Assembly: GCF_000143535.2 (NCBI RefSeq)
Contig: NC_037310.1
Span: forward strand, 1,550,001 to 1,614,000
Origin: Botrytis cinerea B05.10
Lineage: Eukaryota; Ascomycota; Leotiomycetes; Helotiales; Sclerotiniaceae
Reading direction: 5' to 3'
DNA: 64,000 bases
The notes under the pieces are model-generated. The model saw only the letters and a list, made by a program, of their open reading frames with translations. It did not search any database and was not told the origin of the DNA. The translations under genes and the position numbers were made by a program. This document shows positions 1 through 11,636 of this stretch, one piece after another. Every line of letters starts with the position of its first letter. Position 1 is the first letter of the stretch.

Positions 1-1027
1 ATACCCTTCCACCACTAGGGACAGGCACAGGAGGTGCAGCTACATCCACACCTTTCGGGTCCGGAAGTCCACCATCAAGCACCGGTACAGCACCTCTAGG
101 GACAGGGAGCTCAAGCACTGATTCCGGATCATCTTCATCAGTTCCATACCCAACTCCTTCGAATGGAACTTTGACTAGTGGACCAACTGGGCCATTGGGA
201 ACCTCACCAATATCCAGCAGTGATTCTGGTCAATCTTCATCGGCTCCATACCCAACTTCAGGAAACAGCACATTGACTAGTGGACCAACTGGAACTACAT
301 CTGTCTTGAGAACTGGTACAGCGCCTTTGGGAACAGGAAGTTCGAATACTGATTCTGGCTCGTCATCATCAGTTCCATATCCAGCCTCTTCAAACGGAAC
401 CCTAACTACTGGACCAATTGGACCATCAGGAACTTTACCAGTCTCAAGCTCATATCAATCATCTGTCTCTGGTAGCCCTACCAGTATTGGTAATGCAACT
501 TCAGTGAATCCAACCTCATCTGCCAGTACTTACGATCCTGATGGATCTACTTCCAGTCAAGGATCCGTAGGAACCTCGTTGTCATCGTATTCGGCAACAG
601 GTTCATTTAATACCAGCACTGGAGCTTCCCCTACTACATCCTCGTCCTCAGGTAAACTAAAATAAATGAAAACCTAAATGTTTTGAAGTTTTGCTAACAT
701 TATTTTCAAGGTGGCTCTGGTACGTCGATCACGTCGGCAACTTTGACACCATCCACATTTGCAACATCGGTTTCGACTGGGACATATGCTGGCACCAATT
801 CTTCTTCCATCGTCTCGTCTGTGTTGACTTCTGACTTTGGTTCCTCAATCTCATCCACGGATTCTTCAAGTGCTGCACCTTCTACAAATTCTCCCACTCC
901 GACCACTTCGTATTCTCCACCACCAACTTATGCTCCGCCACCTCCACCAAATTATTATGGCTGGGGATCATGGGGCAGAAAGCATCAGAATAGGGATTCT
1001 GGTAGTGTTCGTCGTTGGTTCTGGTAA
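1..1027 (+). CDS. Ser/Thr/Gly/Pro-rich repeat protein, 3' part only
   Basis: The reading frame is open to the left edge, in the frame beginning at base 3, so the N-terminus lies outside the window. Exons are 3..651 and 711..1027; the 59-bp intron has GTAAAC, a GCTAAC branch site and TTTCAAG, and the phase-1 join restores glycine. The visible protein is almost entirely Ser, Thr, Gly and Pro, with imperfect repeats of about 36-40 residues containing TAPLGTGSS, TDSGSSSS, VPYP and SGPTGP. Such composition is typical of O-glycosylated secreted or wall-associated fungal proteins. The end is unusual: a proline run followed by an aromatic/basic tail ending RRWFW. That is not a GPI-anchor signal. No catalytic domain is visible and I do not recognise the family. 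Confidence 0.75.
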
Positions 1028-1852
1028 GAATCGAGTACAATACATCGAGCGTTAAGCTCAAACACAATTTTCGCTTCTAGACTTGCTTTCTTTTTGACAT
1101 TTTGATTGTATCTTCAATCGAAACACATGTTTTCTTTCGCTATCTTAATTTTCTTTCTTTATCACGAACTTTTTCTTCTATGTATGGACGAAGGAAGGCA
1201 AGATTCAAAATGACTATCATGTCAATTAATGCATATCAGCTTCATTTACTGTATGGTGCTTTTCTGACCCAAACAAAAATGAGCTATGAAAGAAGTCAGT
1301 TATTTGGCAAGGTTGTATGAAATAGCTACATAAAGATAAGAAATAACATATCAAGTCAAATTTCTCATTTCATTGATGTTTGGAATGTGAGATGTAGGTT
1401 CTGGTGAAGTAAAGTATGTATCATAAGTGAGCCATATTTTGTTTCATTGCATTTTCCATCGAAGCGCCGTGACCGCTGCACTCTGATAACGCATTGGGAA
1501 GAATGAAGACTTGGAAATGTGTGATGATCACGCATGCTACTTGTCCTGAGATAGTCAGAAGAATAGTCAAGAGGATAGTCAGGTACATTGGGCTCATTGG
1601 GTTGCATTTCATCGGGATGACCTCGGATCAGATAAATTTCAAAGTTAGTGGTCGAGATACAAAAGCACTAAATACCCCTCCGCACAAATGAAACAAATGA
1701 AAGGCTGCCTTCACCCCCACTTCTCTAATCAATCCTCGCAGAACGAACTACTCCGTAAATTGATTCTTAACTACTCGCACAAGTTCTCAACTAAGGGTCA
1801 AATATTTACCTAGGCAGAGGAAGTATATTCAAGGCCTTTAAATTTGAGCAAG
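1028..1852. other. Intergenic, no gene seen
   Basis: AT-rich spacer between two plus-strand genes. It would hold the 3' UTR of the Ser/Thr-rich gene and the promoter and 5' UTR of the phosphatase gene. Short open frames here have no protein-like content. Confidence 0.6.
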
Positions 1853-3301
1853 ATGGCTGAAAATGAAGCATCAGCAAGACCTGGACGTCCCAGCTTAGGC
1901 AATAATGTGCGCAGTCGTTCTTACCTTCAAGAACATCAACAATATCGTCCTCCGCAACAAGATGGTCATCACGGTATAGATAGCATAGTCGAAGGTATTC
2001 AAGGTAGCGCGATCTCATCTCCTACCAAATCTTTCACTCAATTCAATGGAGTTCCCTCTCCACAACATCCTCCAAAGATTGTCGACAGCGGGCTCAATCA
2101 TACCTTGTCGCACGCAAACTGTCAGCCCGCGCCAAATACAATCTCCGACCGAATGATCGCAACCCTCATTTACAAAACCAAATCTCCTCGTGTTTCAGTC
2201 ACCGATTATCCACCCGACCGTTCTCCTTCACCAGCTTCCTCTCCTTCCAGATCATCTGTGACATCTACTTCCCGCGCCATCCCACCAAATCTTGCTCCGG
2301 TCCGCACACTCTCCAATTTCCCACTCGAACCTCCTCCACCCGATCCAGAACCGCTCGATCACCTCTACGGAAGCTACATCTCGCAGCTTTGCCTTACATC
2401 CTTCCTTCACCTCATTCAATCTCTGCCTAGCCGATCCGGTTCCGATTTCCTCTCTTCCTCCCATCGCTGTCTCGACAACCCCGAACATCCATCCATAGTC
2501 GAACTCACATTCTCGCCCATTCCCGATCCTACATATCTTGACCTCCAAGATTTGCGCAAACACGAACTTCTCTATCGCTTTGAGCGCGAATGGAACGTCG
2601 ATGTGATTCTGCAACATGATACCGTCCTCCGCCGTTATCCACGCCTTGTGGTTTTCGATATGGATTCTACACTTATCGAACAAGAAGTGATTGATTTGAT
2701 CGCTGCTTCGATCGGTGTCGAAGATGCCGTATCTGCCATTACTGCGCGCGCGATGAATGGCGAATTGGATTTCTCGGCATCGCTTCGTGAACGCGCGAAG
2801 TTGCTGAAAGGAGTCGATGCAGATATCTTTACGAAATTGAGAAGTGTTATTACGCCCACCAAAGGTGCTGCGGAACTGATTCGCGCGTTGAAGAGAATGG
2901 GTGTTAAAACGGCAGTGTTGTCTGGAGGATTCATCCCTTTGACACAATGGCTCGCGGACCACTTGGGAATCGATTACGCATTTGCGAATACTCTCGAATC
3001 GGATCCTAGTACCAACCAACTGACGGGCGAAGTTCTCGGTTCCATTGTCAATGCGGAAAAGAAACGAGATTTGCTACTGGAGATTGCGAAGAAGGAAAAT
3101 GTGGCGCTGGATCAGGTTGTCGCTATGGGTGATGGCGCGAATGATTTGTTGATGATGGGAGTGGCGGGTTTGGGTGTTGCGTGGAATGCTAAACCCGTGG
3201 TGCAGATGGAGGCTCAGGCTAGGTTGAATGGAGAAAGCATGTTGGATCTTTTGCACATCTTTGGATTGACGGCTGAGGAGATTAAGATTTTGATTTCGTA
3301 G
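1853..3301 (+). CDS. SER2: Phosphoserine phosphatase (HAD superfamily, SerB/Ser2 type)
   Basis: Single-exon frame of 482 residues. The ATG at 1853 sits in an AAGATGG context and is preferred to the in-frame TTG nine bases upstream. This enzyme dephosphorylates O-phosphoserine in the last step of serine synthesis from 3-phosphoglycerate. HAD motif I is DMDSTLI at about residues 269-275, with Asp269 as nucleophile and Asp271 as acid/base. Motif II is the LSGGF segment and motif IV is GDGANDL near residues 426-432. The C-terminal 230 residues match the SerB core. The first 140 residues are Pro/Ser-rich and probably disordered; a middle segment leads into the catalytic core like the N-terminal regulatory region of long SerB proteins. 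It is much longer than yeast Ser2 (about 310 residues), consistent with a filamentous-fungal extension. Function by family is secure; the gene symbol is by homology. Confidence 0.9.
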   Translation: MAENEASARPGRPSLGNNVRSRSYLQEHQQYRPPQQDGHHGIDSIVEGIQGSAISSPTKSFTQFNGVPSPQHPPKIVDSGLNHTLSHANCQPAPNTISDRMIATLIYKTKSPRVSVTDYPPDRSPSPASSPSRSSVTSTSRAIPPNLAPVRTLSNFPLEPPPPDPEPLDHLYGSYISQLCLTSFLHLIQSLPSRSGSDFLSSSHRCLDNPEHPSIVELTFSPIPDPTYLDLQDLRKHELLYRFEREWNVDVILQHDTVLRRYPRLVVFDMDSTLIEQEVIDLIAASIGVEDAVSAITARAMNGELDFSASLRERAKLLKGVDADIFTKLRSVITPTKGAAELIRALKRMGVKTAVLSGGFIPLTQWLADHLGIDYAFANTLESDPSTNQLTGEVLGSIVNAEKKRDLLLEIAKKENVALDQVVAMGDGANDLLMMGVAGLGVAWNAKPVVQMEAQARLNGESMLDLLHIFGLTAEEIKILIS

Positions 3302-3758
3302 GGGAAAGGAGGAATAGATAGATAGAGAGGAAGGAAATGTCTCCTCGTTGAACGCAGGTTGGATGGATGGAAGCACTAGACGATTTGATGAAGCTAGCGA
3401 GATGAGACGTATGGGAAAGAAGAGGTAGTGGATTTGTATATCCTTCTTTTTCTTCTTTTTTTATTATTTGGAATCGATCAACGAATTGGGCATCGTTTAG
3501 CATAAGGGAGCACGAAATACATATATCAATCATATGAGTGATGAATACTAAATTACCAAATCAATTTTTTTTCTTTCTGCTTTTTTTTTTTTTTTTTTTC
3601 CTTCTCTGATCCCATGTGTATCAAGGCTTAACGAATTGTGAATGTTCAAATGCGATAGTTCATGCAGGAAATACTGTACTTGTACTGTATGTATGTATGT
3701 ATGTATGAGGAATCAAGATCCAGATAGAATCCAGTTGGAAAGTTTCATTATTGCTATC

Positions 3759-3818
<60 letters not shown>
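3759..3818. repeat. (ATG)n microsatellite
   Basis: About 20 uninterrupted GAT/ATG trinucleotides. It lies in the 3' flank of the phosphatase gene and is probably length-polymorphic. Confidence 0.95.
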
Positions 3819-3820
<2 letters not shown>

Positions 3821-4123
3821 GATGAACAATATGCATTATTAGACTATCTATCTATCTATCTATAGCCAACCCCCCAAAACTTATGTAAAACCCAAATCCA
3901 ATCCTAAACCCAAAACCAAAACCCGAATCAAATTCCAAAAACACTCACTCACTCACTCGACTTACTACCCTACCTAGATACCTACCCGTGATCCGTGATC
4001 CGTGATCCAGATACCTAGATACATACATAACCAAAAAAAGAAAAAGAAAGAAAAAACCTAAAAATTAAATCAAATCGCGAGCGAGCGATTAAAAACTATT
4101 ACATAGTGATGAATATTTACAAT

Positions 4124-4126
<3 letters not shown>

Positions 4127-4190
<64 letters not shown>
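4127..4190. repeat. (TC)n microsatellite
   Basis: About 32 TC dinucleotides without interruption, in the 3' flank of the caspase-like gene. Confidence 0.95.
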
Positions 4191-4191
<1 letters not shown>

Positions 4192-4385
4192 TTCCTCTCC
4201 TGTTTCGCTGCTGTGTGGTTGTACTGTTATCTTTCTTTCTTTCTGTATTATCCAAGCTACGACAATTTCCCCTCTCTAGTACCTAATTAATTCTATCATT
4301 CAATTTCATTTTTCCTTCTCTTCTCTTCTCTTCTCTTCTCTTCTCCCTCTCCCTTTCCCTTTCCCCCTTCCTCAATCCGCACTCC

Positions 4386-7300
4386 TCACAAAATCCCAAA
4401 CTCTCTCTCCCACTCCCTCCTGCTCCTCTCCTCTTCCTCCCTCCTTGCCCTCTCTCCCTTCTCCAACGTCTCCAACTCAGGTAATATCAATTTCTTTAAC
4501 AGCGTTTCCGTTTCCGACGGCGACGGCGAGGGTAGTGGTTGTGTGAGATACGCTGCTTGAGGGATTTGCGTGGAGAGTCTACCTCTCTCTCCTCTTTCCC
4601 ACTCTTGCAAATGTCGCGGGGGTTGAGCGTTGGAATTTGAATTTGAGCGGGAGAGCGGGAGGGAGTGTGGAAAAGCAGGGAGCTCGGCGGGGTAGAAGGG
4701 AGGAGATTGGTGGGAGGAGTGTGGGGCGGTGGTGAAAGTGAAGGAGTGTTTGGGGTTGGAGGTGGGGTCGACGGCGGAAATGGGCGCGTGTTGGTGCTGG
4801 TTTTGATTGTAGGGTGAGGGGCCGAAGACGGGCGCGAGAGATGGGATAGGGTGACTGGTGAGGGGATGGCTGGTGATGGGATGGTTGGTGATGGGGACAT
4901 TGTGAATGCTGCGAGCGGCGGATGTGGTGATGGGTACATTATGGATGCTACGAGCGGCGGAGGTGGTCATGGGAACATTGTGGATGCTACGCGCTGTGTC
5001 GTCTAAAGAGTGGTAGGATGAACCGGTATTAACTCGTTGGAGAGTGGGTGTTGAGAGGGATTGTTCGAATTGCGCGAATTGGGAGTAAGGGTTGTTAGGA
5101 TTGTGGTTTCCATTAAAGCGAGAATGCTGGTAGGGTGGTGAAGGGGCTCTAGCAAGGGGAGTTGGAATTGTGGGAGTAGATAGAGGACGTTCGCGATCTT
5201 CGGGCAGTGGTGGGAATTGGCTGTAGACGTTGTGATTGCTGGTTGAGGAGCCTGAGGGCTGGCTGTGAGGCGAGTCACCGCGCGAGAAGTCAAATGACAT
5301 GCGTGGATCGCGAGAGTAGTCTAGTGAGGTACGAGGTGGGAAGATAGTGCCAAAAGAACCTTCAGATTGAGACCATGGGTTGTTTGGACTTGATGGCAGC
5401 GTACTATTATTGAGGCTTGATCGAGGTATAGCAGTTGGTAGAGAAGACATTGAGGGTGTTACATCTCGGTTGGCAAATTTAAATCCTTTCCAAGTCTGAT
5501 GATCAATTTCTTGAGGTAAGATTCTCATCTCATGTTTATCCTCTGCTTCTGGTGATAAATCCAAAGGTGGAGTGGGAACAGGATCTAGAGGAACATCTTG
5601 AGCTTTCCCTTTGTTCTTCTGCGAGTATGATGACGACGGTAACTGTTCCCGGGGCTGTTCCTCTCGTTGATGGCTGGGAGGTTTCCTTTCCATCCACCAG
5701 AGGCCTCTATCACTCTTTTGCTTTGCAAGAGGTGCATTTGAATTCACTTCTCCTTCTTTCTGCTGATCAATGTGTGATGCCTTCTGTGCCTTTGAGTTCG
5801 CCTCCTTTGCCTCTTTTGACGGAGCATCATCAATTTTTGGAACAGAGTGTTGTCTGTGATGTCCTTTTTCCAATTTCTCCTTCACTGGAGATTCATCACG
5901 GCTTGGGAGTGGCTCCTGATTTGTGCTCTCATTCATCTTCGATTTCTCGTGCCTTTGACCTTTTGCGCTTTTATGGCTCTTGTGACTTTTATGAGACTCC
6001 GTTCGCTTAAGTCCCTCGAGCTCTGGGGCTATCAGTTTTCTGATAGCATCGTCGACTGCCGAAAGTGCTCTTTCACCATCTACCAATACTTCTTTGCCAT
6101 CATGCTTTTGCTCCAAGGCAATAGGAGCATTGGGTTCCATATCACGACCAGAAGATACCTTTGCAGCATCTTTATCATCTCCATCTCGTTTAGGCTTTTC
6201 CTTTTCCTCGTCTTTGCGTTTCTTTTCTTTTTGACCTTTCCTTAACTTCCTCAAAGCTTCCATCTCCTCTTCTTCCTCCTCCTTTTTCTTCAATGCCTCG
6301 GCTTCCTTCTTGATAGCATCCTCGACCGCTTCGAATGCTTTCTTTGTGCTGCTTTTACCTTTGCCGTGTTTGACTGATTCAGTCCTCCCTACACTCTTTT
6401 CATCACTGTCCCAAGGAACTCTGCCAGAACCATCCGAATTCTTTCTCGTCATCTCTGGCTCCTTCTTCAACTCTTCCATTTCGGGAATTATTAATTTCTT
6501 GATAGCCTCTTCTACTGCAGCCAGTGCCTTTTTATCCCCAACCTTTTCGTCTCTACGCTTTGATTGTGGACTTCCTACCGAGCCTACTTTCCCGGGAGTC
6601 TTTGGTTCCCAATCACCATCTCTTTCAGTTATGTGGGAAAGTCTATTAGGAATATGTTCCACTGGTCGATCTGGCCGTTCTGGGCGTCTTGTGGCTTGAT
6701 GAGTATCCATCTCCTCTTGCAATTTTTCGTAGGTTTTGAGAGCTTGTAATGTCAATGGACCGACATCTGTTCGTGAAGCGAGTTCAAGACTTTTACGAGG
6801 TGGAGTAACTTGTCCTGGCAAAACACGCTCGACGACTTCTTGCGGTATACCCTTCTCCAAAACCTGTAAAGTGAAGGGGTCCACATCTTTGACCTTTGTA
6901 GGTTCAGGGCTAGTAGGCTCTAATGTCGTTTCGGCGTTAGGTCTTGGCAGAGCATGCTCGGCCAACTTTTGCTGCATTCCGCGTCTCTCCCAATCTAGCA
7001 GAGCCGTAGGCTCCGGCTCTTTCGACTTTATGGGCTCGTGTTTACTCTGAGATCTGTAGGATTTGGGTTCAAGCGTGATTTGATCCGGATCAAGAGCTTT
7101 CTCTGGTAACCTGTTTTCCTTCTCTCTGTTGTCTTGGGGGAATGCGACATCTCCATCAATCATACTTTGCCGGGGAAGATTCCAAGGAGCATCATCTCCT
7201 GCGTCAAGAAACTCTTGAAGAAAATCTACTGACCCACGATCTCCCCTACCGAATCCATCTTCATCACCGCCACTCAAGGCACTTTCGTATTCCTCGTGGG

Positions 7301-9737
7301 TCGACTCGTCTATCTCATCACTCGCAACAACGCTATCTGGTGGCGATAGTACTCCGCTAGCAATAGATTTGAATGAAGCAATACTCTTCTCATCTTTGAA
7401 CTTTTGATGAGACGCATTGGACTTTGGCTTGACTAATCCTGGCGGTGGACGAGTTATCGAAACATCAAAATGTATATCACCATTTTCGTGGTGGATGGGT
7501 GATGTCGGGCCAACAGAGTGGTTAGGATGAGTTTCGTGGGCTCGTTTCGTTGAGTTTTCTGGTCTTGCGACGTGAGTACCCTCGAGCTCTTGATATTGTC
7601 GCTCATGTAGTAGATCTGGAGGCCCTCTTGCTCTCGAGCCCTCTCGTCCTCTAGGCGTTTGAGACGTCTCAGATTTGACGCCTCCTACCCAAGCAGCTAC
7701 ATCCCCAACCATACGTCCTCTATCATCCTTCTCATCTGTCTCGCCCATAGGAATAACTTGAATTCCACCAATGGTGATTGGTTGACCCTCTCTTAGCAAT
7801 CTCGTCCTTTCTCTTTCTTCGTGCTCATGCCGACCCAGCTCCTCCCAGGCTCTTCTTGATTCCTCCTTTATAACCTGGCTTTCCTTCTTGACTTCCCTCA
7901 TATCCCTTTCCATAAGCTCTCTATAAGTATTTCTCTCTTGCAAAAACTCAAGTTCTTTCTTTTGAGCGTCATCACGGGCATCTTGAACTTTTCCTTCAAG
8001 TCGAACTTTCTCCTTTTGAAAATGGGTTTCCCAATCTTTCATGGTTTGTTGTTTTTGTTTATGGAGAGCTTGTTCAATTTGTTGAATGAGGGGTAGCGGG
8101 GGTGGAATTTGAAGCGTATCGGAATCTGGTCTACCTCGGAATTCCTTTGGTTGCTGCTGTTTCGAGACTTCCACGCCCAACTTTTCAGATATTTGAGATA
8201 GAAGATTTCTAGATTCTACAAAGGCCACAAAAGATACCGCTAGATTTTCTGGGAGCATGTCCCAGATTAATACTGGTAAAGAGAGAAGGATGATGGTGGA
8301 ATGACTCGCAAATACTCCTTCCACCAGGGCAAATTGCGCCAACGCTGGGAATTGCTTAATCCATTTGTGCCAGGCCTCCACATCGACCAGTTGATTTTCT
8401 TCTAATGAAATAGATATGAGCACGTGTGGAACCGCTAATTTCCCCTCAGGTGTTAGTCCATGCAAATTTTCAGGAGAGTATATGTCTTCCGCTATTCCTG
8501 GAGATAAGGTACCAGCCCAGCTATTGCCTGGAGTTGTGCGTCGGCATATCTCAATGCTTAGAGATTTAGGATCCTCGGAAGCAAGGATGTAAATGGGAGT
8601 CTTCTTATTTTCTTGTTTGTGTGGATCGCTATGATGACTATCCTTGAGCTTTTCGTGTTTAAGGACAGAAAGAATTTCACTGTGAAGCATAGCCGCTGAA
8701 AACGAGGGCCGGTGCATCCAGTCATCCAAGACGTGAAGAAGGGCATTAGTAAAGGAATGGCGACCTGGACCTGGTGCCCAAGTTTCGAAATCGCTGGCAG
8801 CAATCGTTTCGATGACACCAGGTCCATCTGACGGCGCTGCACCTGGAGCAGAACAACAATCTAATAGGTAAAGCACATCCGACTTCGACTCTTCGAAAAC
8901 GCTTTGAATGGCGGACCAGCGCACGGAAGCATGGGAAATGTCTTGGGTGCAAGACCAGGTAGTTTGTCGAGAGTTGTTAATGACCGCGTGACCTCCATAG
9001 TAGATGATGATGAGATTATCTTCCGTTCCGTGCTTTTCTATATAGTTTACAGCCTATTGCATGTTAGGGTGACGTTGAGTAGTAATGAAAGCAGATAACT
9101 TGCCTGTAACATGAGCTTGTTATGTGAATGTGTCGACGGGATCGACCAAGTATCGGTAGTGAAGCCGTAACATATCTCGAACATAGAACGCAAAGCATTG
9201 AACTCTGGTTGAGCATCTATGTCACTCTCCTCCCACTTTATCAAGACAACTAAAACTTCGGCATAACGTGACCGGCCACGATTGGGAAAAGCCCTCGCAG
9301 CAGCCTTCATTGGATTTTAGCATTTTGCATATGTAGTAGATCAGACATGAGGAGATATTGGTGTACGAGTCCAGAAGCAACAAGACATGAAAGGAAAGGA
9401 CCTGCGTAACAAACAAAAAGGAAACATGGTGGATGGTCCGTGATACGAATATCTTATAGATGGGAAATTTTTTTTTTACCTCTTCGACCCTCACTGCAAA
9501 AGTCTCGAGCTCTTTCATGTGATACCTTGCGCGAGAGATATCATGCGTGTTTGTGGAGATTGATGATGGCGGTGAACTAACGTAATGATATTTAATCTGG
9601 ACAGTAACAATTAGATCAAGTCGGAGTGTATAAAAAAAAAAAATGATGATATAAGAGTGAAGCCTCACCTCGTCACTCAATAACTCTGGCGTGTTCGGTG
9701 TTTGTGTATCCTGGGCTGAATCTGACATCTGGTCCAT
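4386..9737 (-). CDS. Caspase-fold (peptidase C14-like) protein with long coiled-coil/disordered tail and repeated helices
   Basis: Model: complement of 4386..9053, 9104..9304, 9480..9596 and 9669..9737, giving 1684 residues. All three junctions are phase 0. The 50-bp intron at 9054..9103 uses a GC donor (CAG|GCAAGT); splicing it joins the two halves of the caspase fold. The start ATG at 9737 is the first in frame after an open upstream stretch and is the weakest part, as is the 175-bp intron 9305..9479. Caspase dyad: His151 in IIIYYGGHA and Cys195/196 in LLDCCSA, about 45 residues apart as in the C14 family. After the protease (to about residue 330) come a long coiled coil (about 445-560) and over 1000 residues of charged, low-complexity sequence. 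This includes a 13-residue tandem repeat containing ARSIHNVP (about 4880-5000) and repeated AI(K/R)KLIxPE(L/M)E helices. It is a predicted cysteine protease; substrate and partners are unknown, and it is not a standard metacaspase. Confidence 0.8.
4880..5000 (-). repeat. 39-bp coding tandem repeat in caspase-like gene
   Basis: Roughly 2.7 imperfect copies of a 39-bp unit encode a 13-residue repeat of the form ARSIHNVPITTSA, followed by shorter HPITS-type repeats. It lies in the disordered C-terminal part. Confidence 0.85.
9054..9103 (-). other. GC-AG intron in the caspase-like gene
   Basis: Minus-strand donor CAG|GCAAGT, CCTAAC branch-like site and AATAG acceptor, 50 bp. It joins a segment ending HNKLMLQ to AVNYIEKHG in phase 0, leading into the YYGGHA motif. 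Confidence 0.8.
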
Positions 9738-10623
9738 AATGTTTCGAGGGCGTGACTGAGGTGCATCAAGCACATGTACCCCTGTGAAGATATATGTATT
9801 CTCACTTTGTATGGTTTCTGTAACAAAAGACAGCGAGTGGATTTAAAGACTGGATGGATGCTCGATTTCGAACTCTAGAGCTGCATTCATCAGGAAGGTA
9901 GACAGTTACACGTACGAAGTATGATTGCTCACGGAAATGCATGCCGTGAAAGGCGAAAGAAAAGCAAGAATATGAATGATAGGTTGAATTAAGAAAAGCG
10001 CAAGCTAAAAGGCAGAGACAAGAGCATTTGGGGACAAATCGCATACAACACATGCAGAAAAAACATTCCCCTGTCAGCAGTTGACATGTCAACAGGGTTC
10101 ACAGTGAGCATCAACCAACAAAGCAAATTGAATTGGAACAAGTCGAGCAGGTTGGGTGAGTCGAGCAAGTCCATGACTGGCATGACTGGGGAATACGGTT
10201 CGTGGTTGGAACGCCATAGCCTCTTTTGATCGGATTGTTATACCAAATGAACATAACCTCGAATGGAGTGGATATGGATGCATCTTCATAAGTGGGCAGA
10301 TGTCATTTGTGTGTGTGAGAAGGTCGAGGGGGGAGGGGGGAGGGGGGAAGAAGTGCTCGGGGTCATGTGAAAGGGCCAGAATGTGGCCACACGCTCCCTC
10401 CATTTTGATAAGATCGGGTATAGCGATAAAATGGATGGAGTCCTGTGTATGTGTGTGTGGGCATTCGTTGACTCAAAATTGGGCGAACGAGCTCTTCACC
10501 GTTCCTTTCGAGAATGCAGATGGGCCAATGATGAGAACGTGTGATTAAGGCGGTGAAGTCTGGTGTGTGCTTGGGATGTGTGCGAGGGTATGGGTATGGG
10601 AATGTGTGTGTAGGTATGTACGT

Positions 10624-10634
10624 GTGTATATACG

Positions 10635-10675
<41 letters not shown>

Positions 10676-10676
10676 G
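10624..10676. repeat. (TATATG)n microsatellite
   Basis: Six-base TATATG units, flanked by GTGTATG-type variants, in the long divergent intergenic region. Confidence 0.9.
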
Positions 10677-11556
10677 TCTGTGTCTGTCTGTATATACCTA
10701 TGCACATGTGTGCCTAGCGATGGAATCCAGCAACAAGAAGGTGGTCTCTCGCAATCCATAGATTCCTGGCTCCTGCTTCGAAGCCAGCGGAAGCCTCTTT
10801 TGGTCTTCTGAAGCTCTGAGTCTTCTCTTTCCCCACCGACGGTGATAAGGGTGGAAAAGATTTCAATCCGACATCCAGCCAAAGGGCCAACTCCCCACAG
10901 AAGAACACCCAACATCATGGATTAATGCTGCTGCTGCGTCCCAAATACCAAGATAGGACTCCATATAATTAAGCTTCCCGTCGGTATAAGAGATGATCTT
11001 ATACACGGTGCGCACACACGGAATACATCTGCCTAGGGATACATGGAAGATGGACGACACGATGATGATGATGATGATGATGAATAATAATAATAATAAT
11101 GTTGTGCATGCTCTGCACTGTACATTGCCACACAAAGCGATGGCACTGCATGTCTACGCTGGATTGTATGGCGTGAGCAAGGTTGTAGCATCTGGACGGA
11201 GTGCAGAGCCAAAATCTAAATTGTTTCTATGGATCCGACGTGATAATCGGAAATTATTGAGGGATGGATGCCCCAGCCATTTCTTTTCTCTTCTTTCTCT
11301 TGCCATCCATCTTTTCTTTTGCTCTGCGGTCTGTTTGTTGTCTCTGCCTGCTGTCTGTCAGCTCGGGCTAGAATTGGGTTCATAGGGTGAGAATGGAAAC
11401 GGTGCGAGACAAGACAAGACAAGACAAGATACCTGATGCCAGTCAAATGGTAGGGCTATGTACGACGGAAAGTTGAACCGCGGGTGTTGATGGAAGGACT
11501 CCACGACCTACGTTGTAGAAGATGTGAAGGAAGTACTTGGATTCTATTGTGTAAGT

Positions 11557-11636
11557 TCCAGTTCCCGTTCCAGCTCCCGTTCCAGCTCCAGCTCTAGTTC
11601 TAGTTCTAGTTCTAGTTCGAGTTCGAGTTCGAGTGC
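11557..11636. repeat. Degenerate hexamer array (TTCCAG / TTCTAG / TTCGAG)
   Basis: About 13 six-base units whose core shifts progressively from TCC(A/C)G to TCTAG to TCGAG. This looks like a repeat that spread by successive duplication of mutated units. Confidence 0.85.

Larger units (their letters stand above)
3302..4385. other. Convergent intergenic region dense in microsatellites
   Basis: This is the space between the 3' ends of the phosphatase (plus) and caspase-like (minus) genes. It holds a poly-T run (about 3582-3599), GTAT repeats (about 3689-3707), an ATG/GAT trinucleotide array (about 3759-3818), CTAT repeats, three copies of GTGATCC, a TC array (about 4127-4190) and CTCTT repeats (about 4316-4345). 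No gene is supported; the Met-rich frame here is only the ATG repeat. Confidence 0.8.

Noticed and set aside
2252..3019. 255-codon minus-strand frame opposite the phosphatase
   Set aside because: Shadow of a strongly supported coding exon with HAD motifs on the plus strand.
3642..3842. Frame with a run of about 20 methionines
   Set aside because: It is the ATG trinucleotide repeat in the 3' flank of the phosphatase gene.
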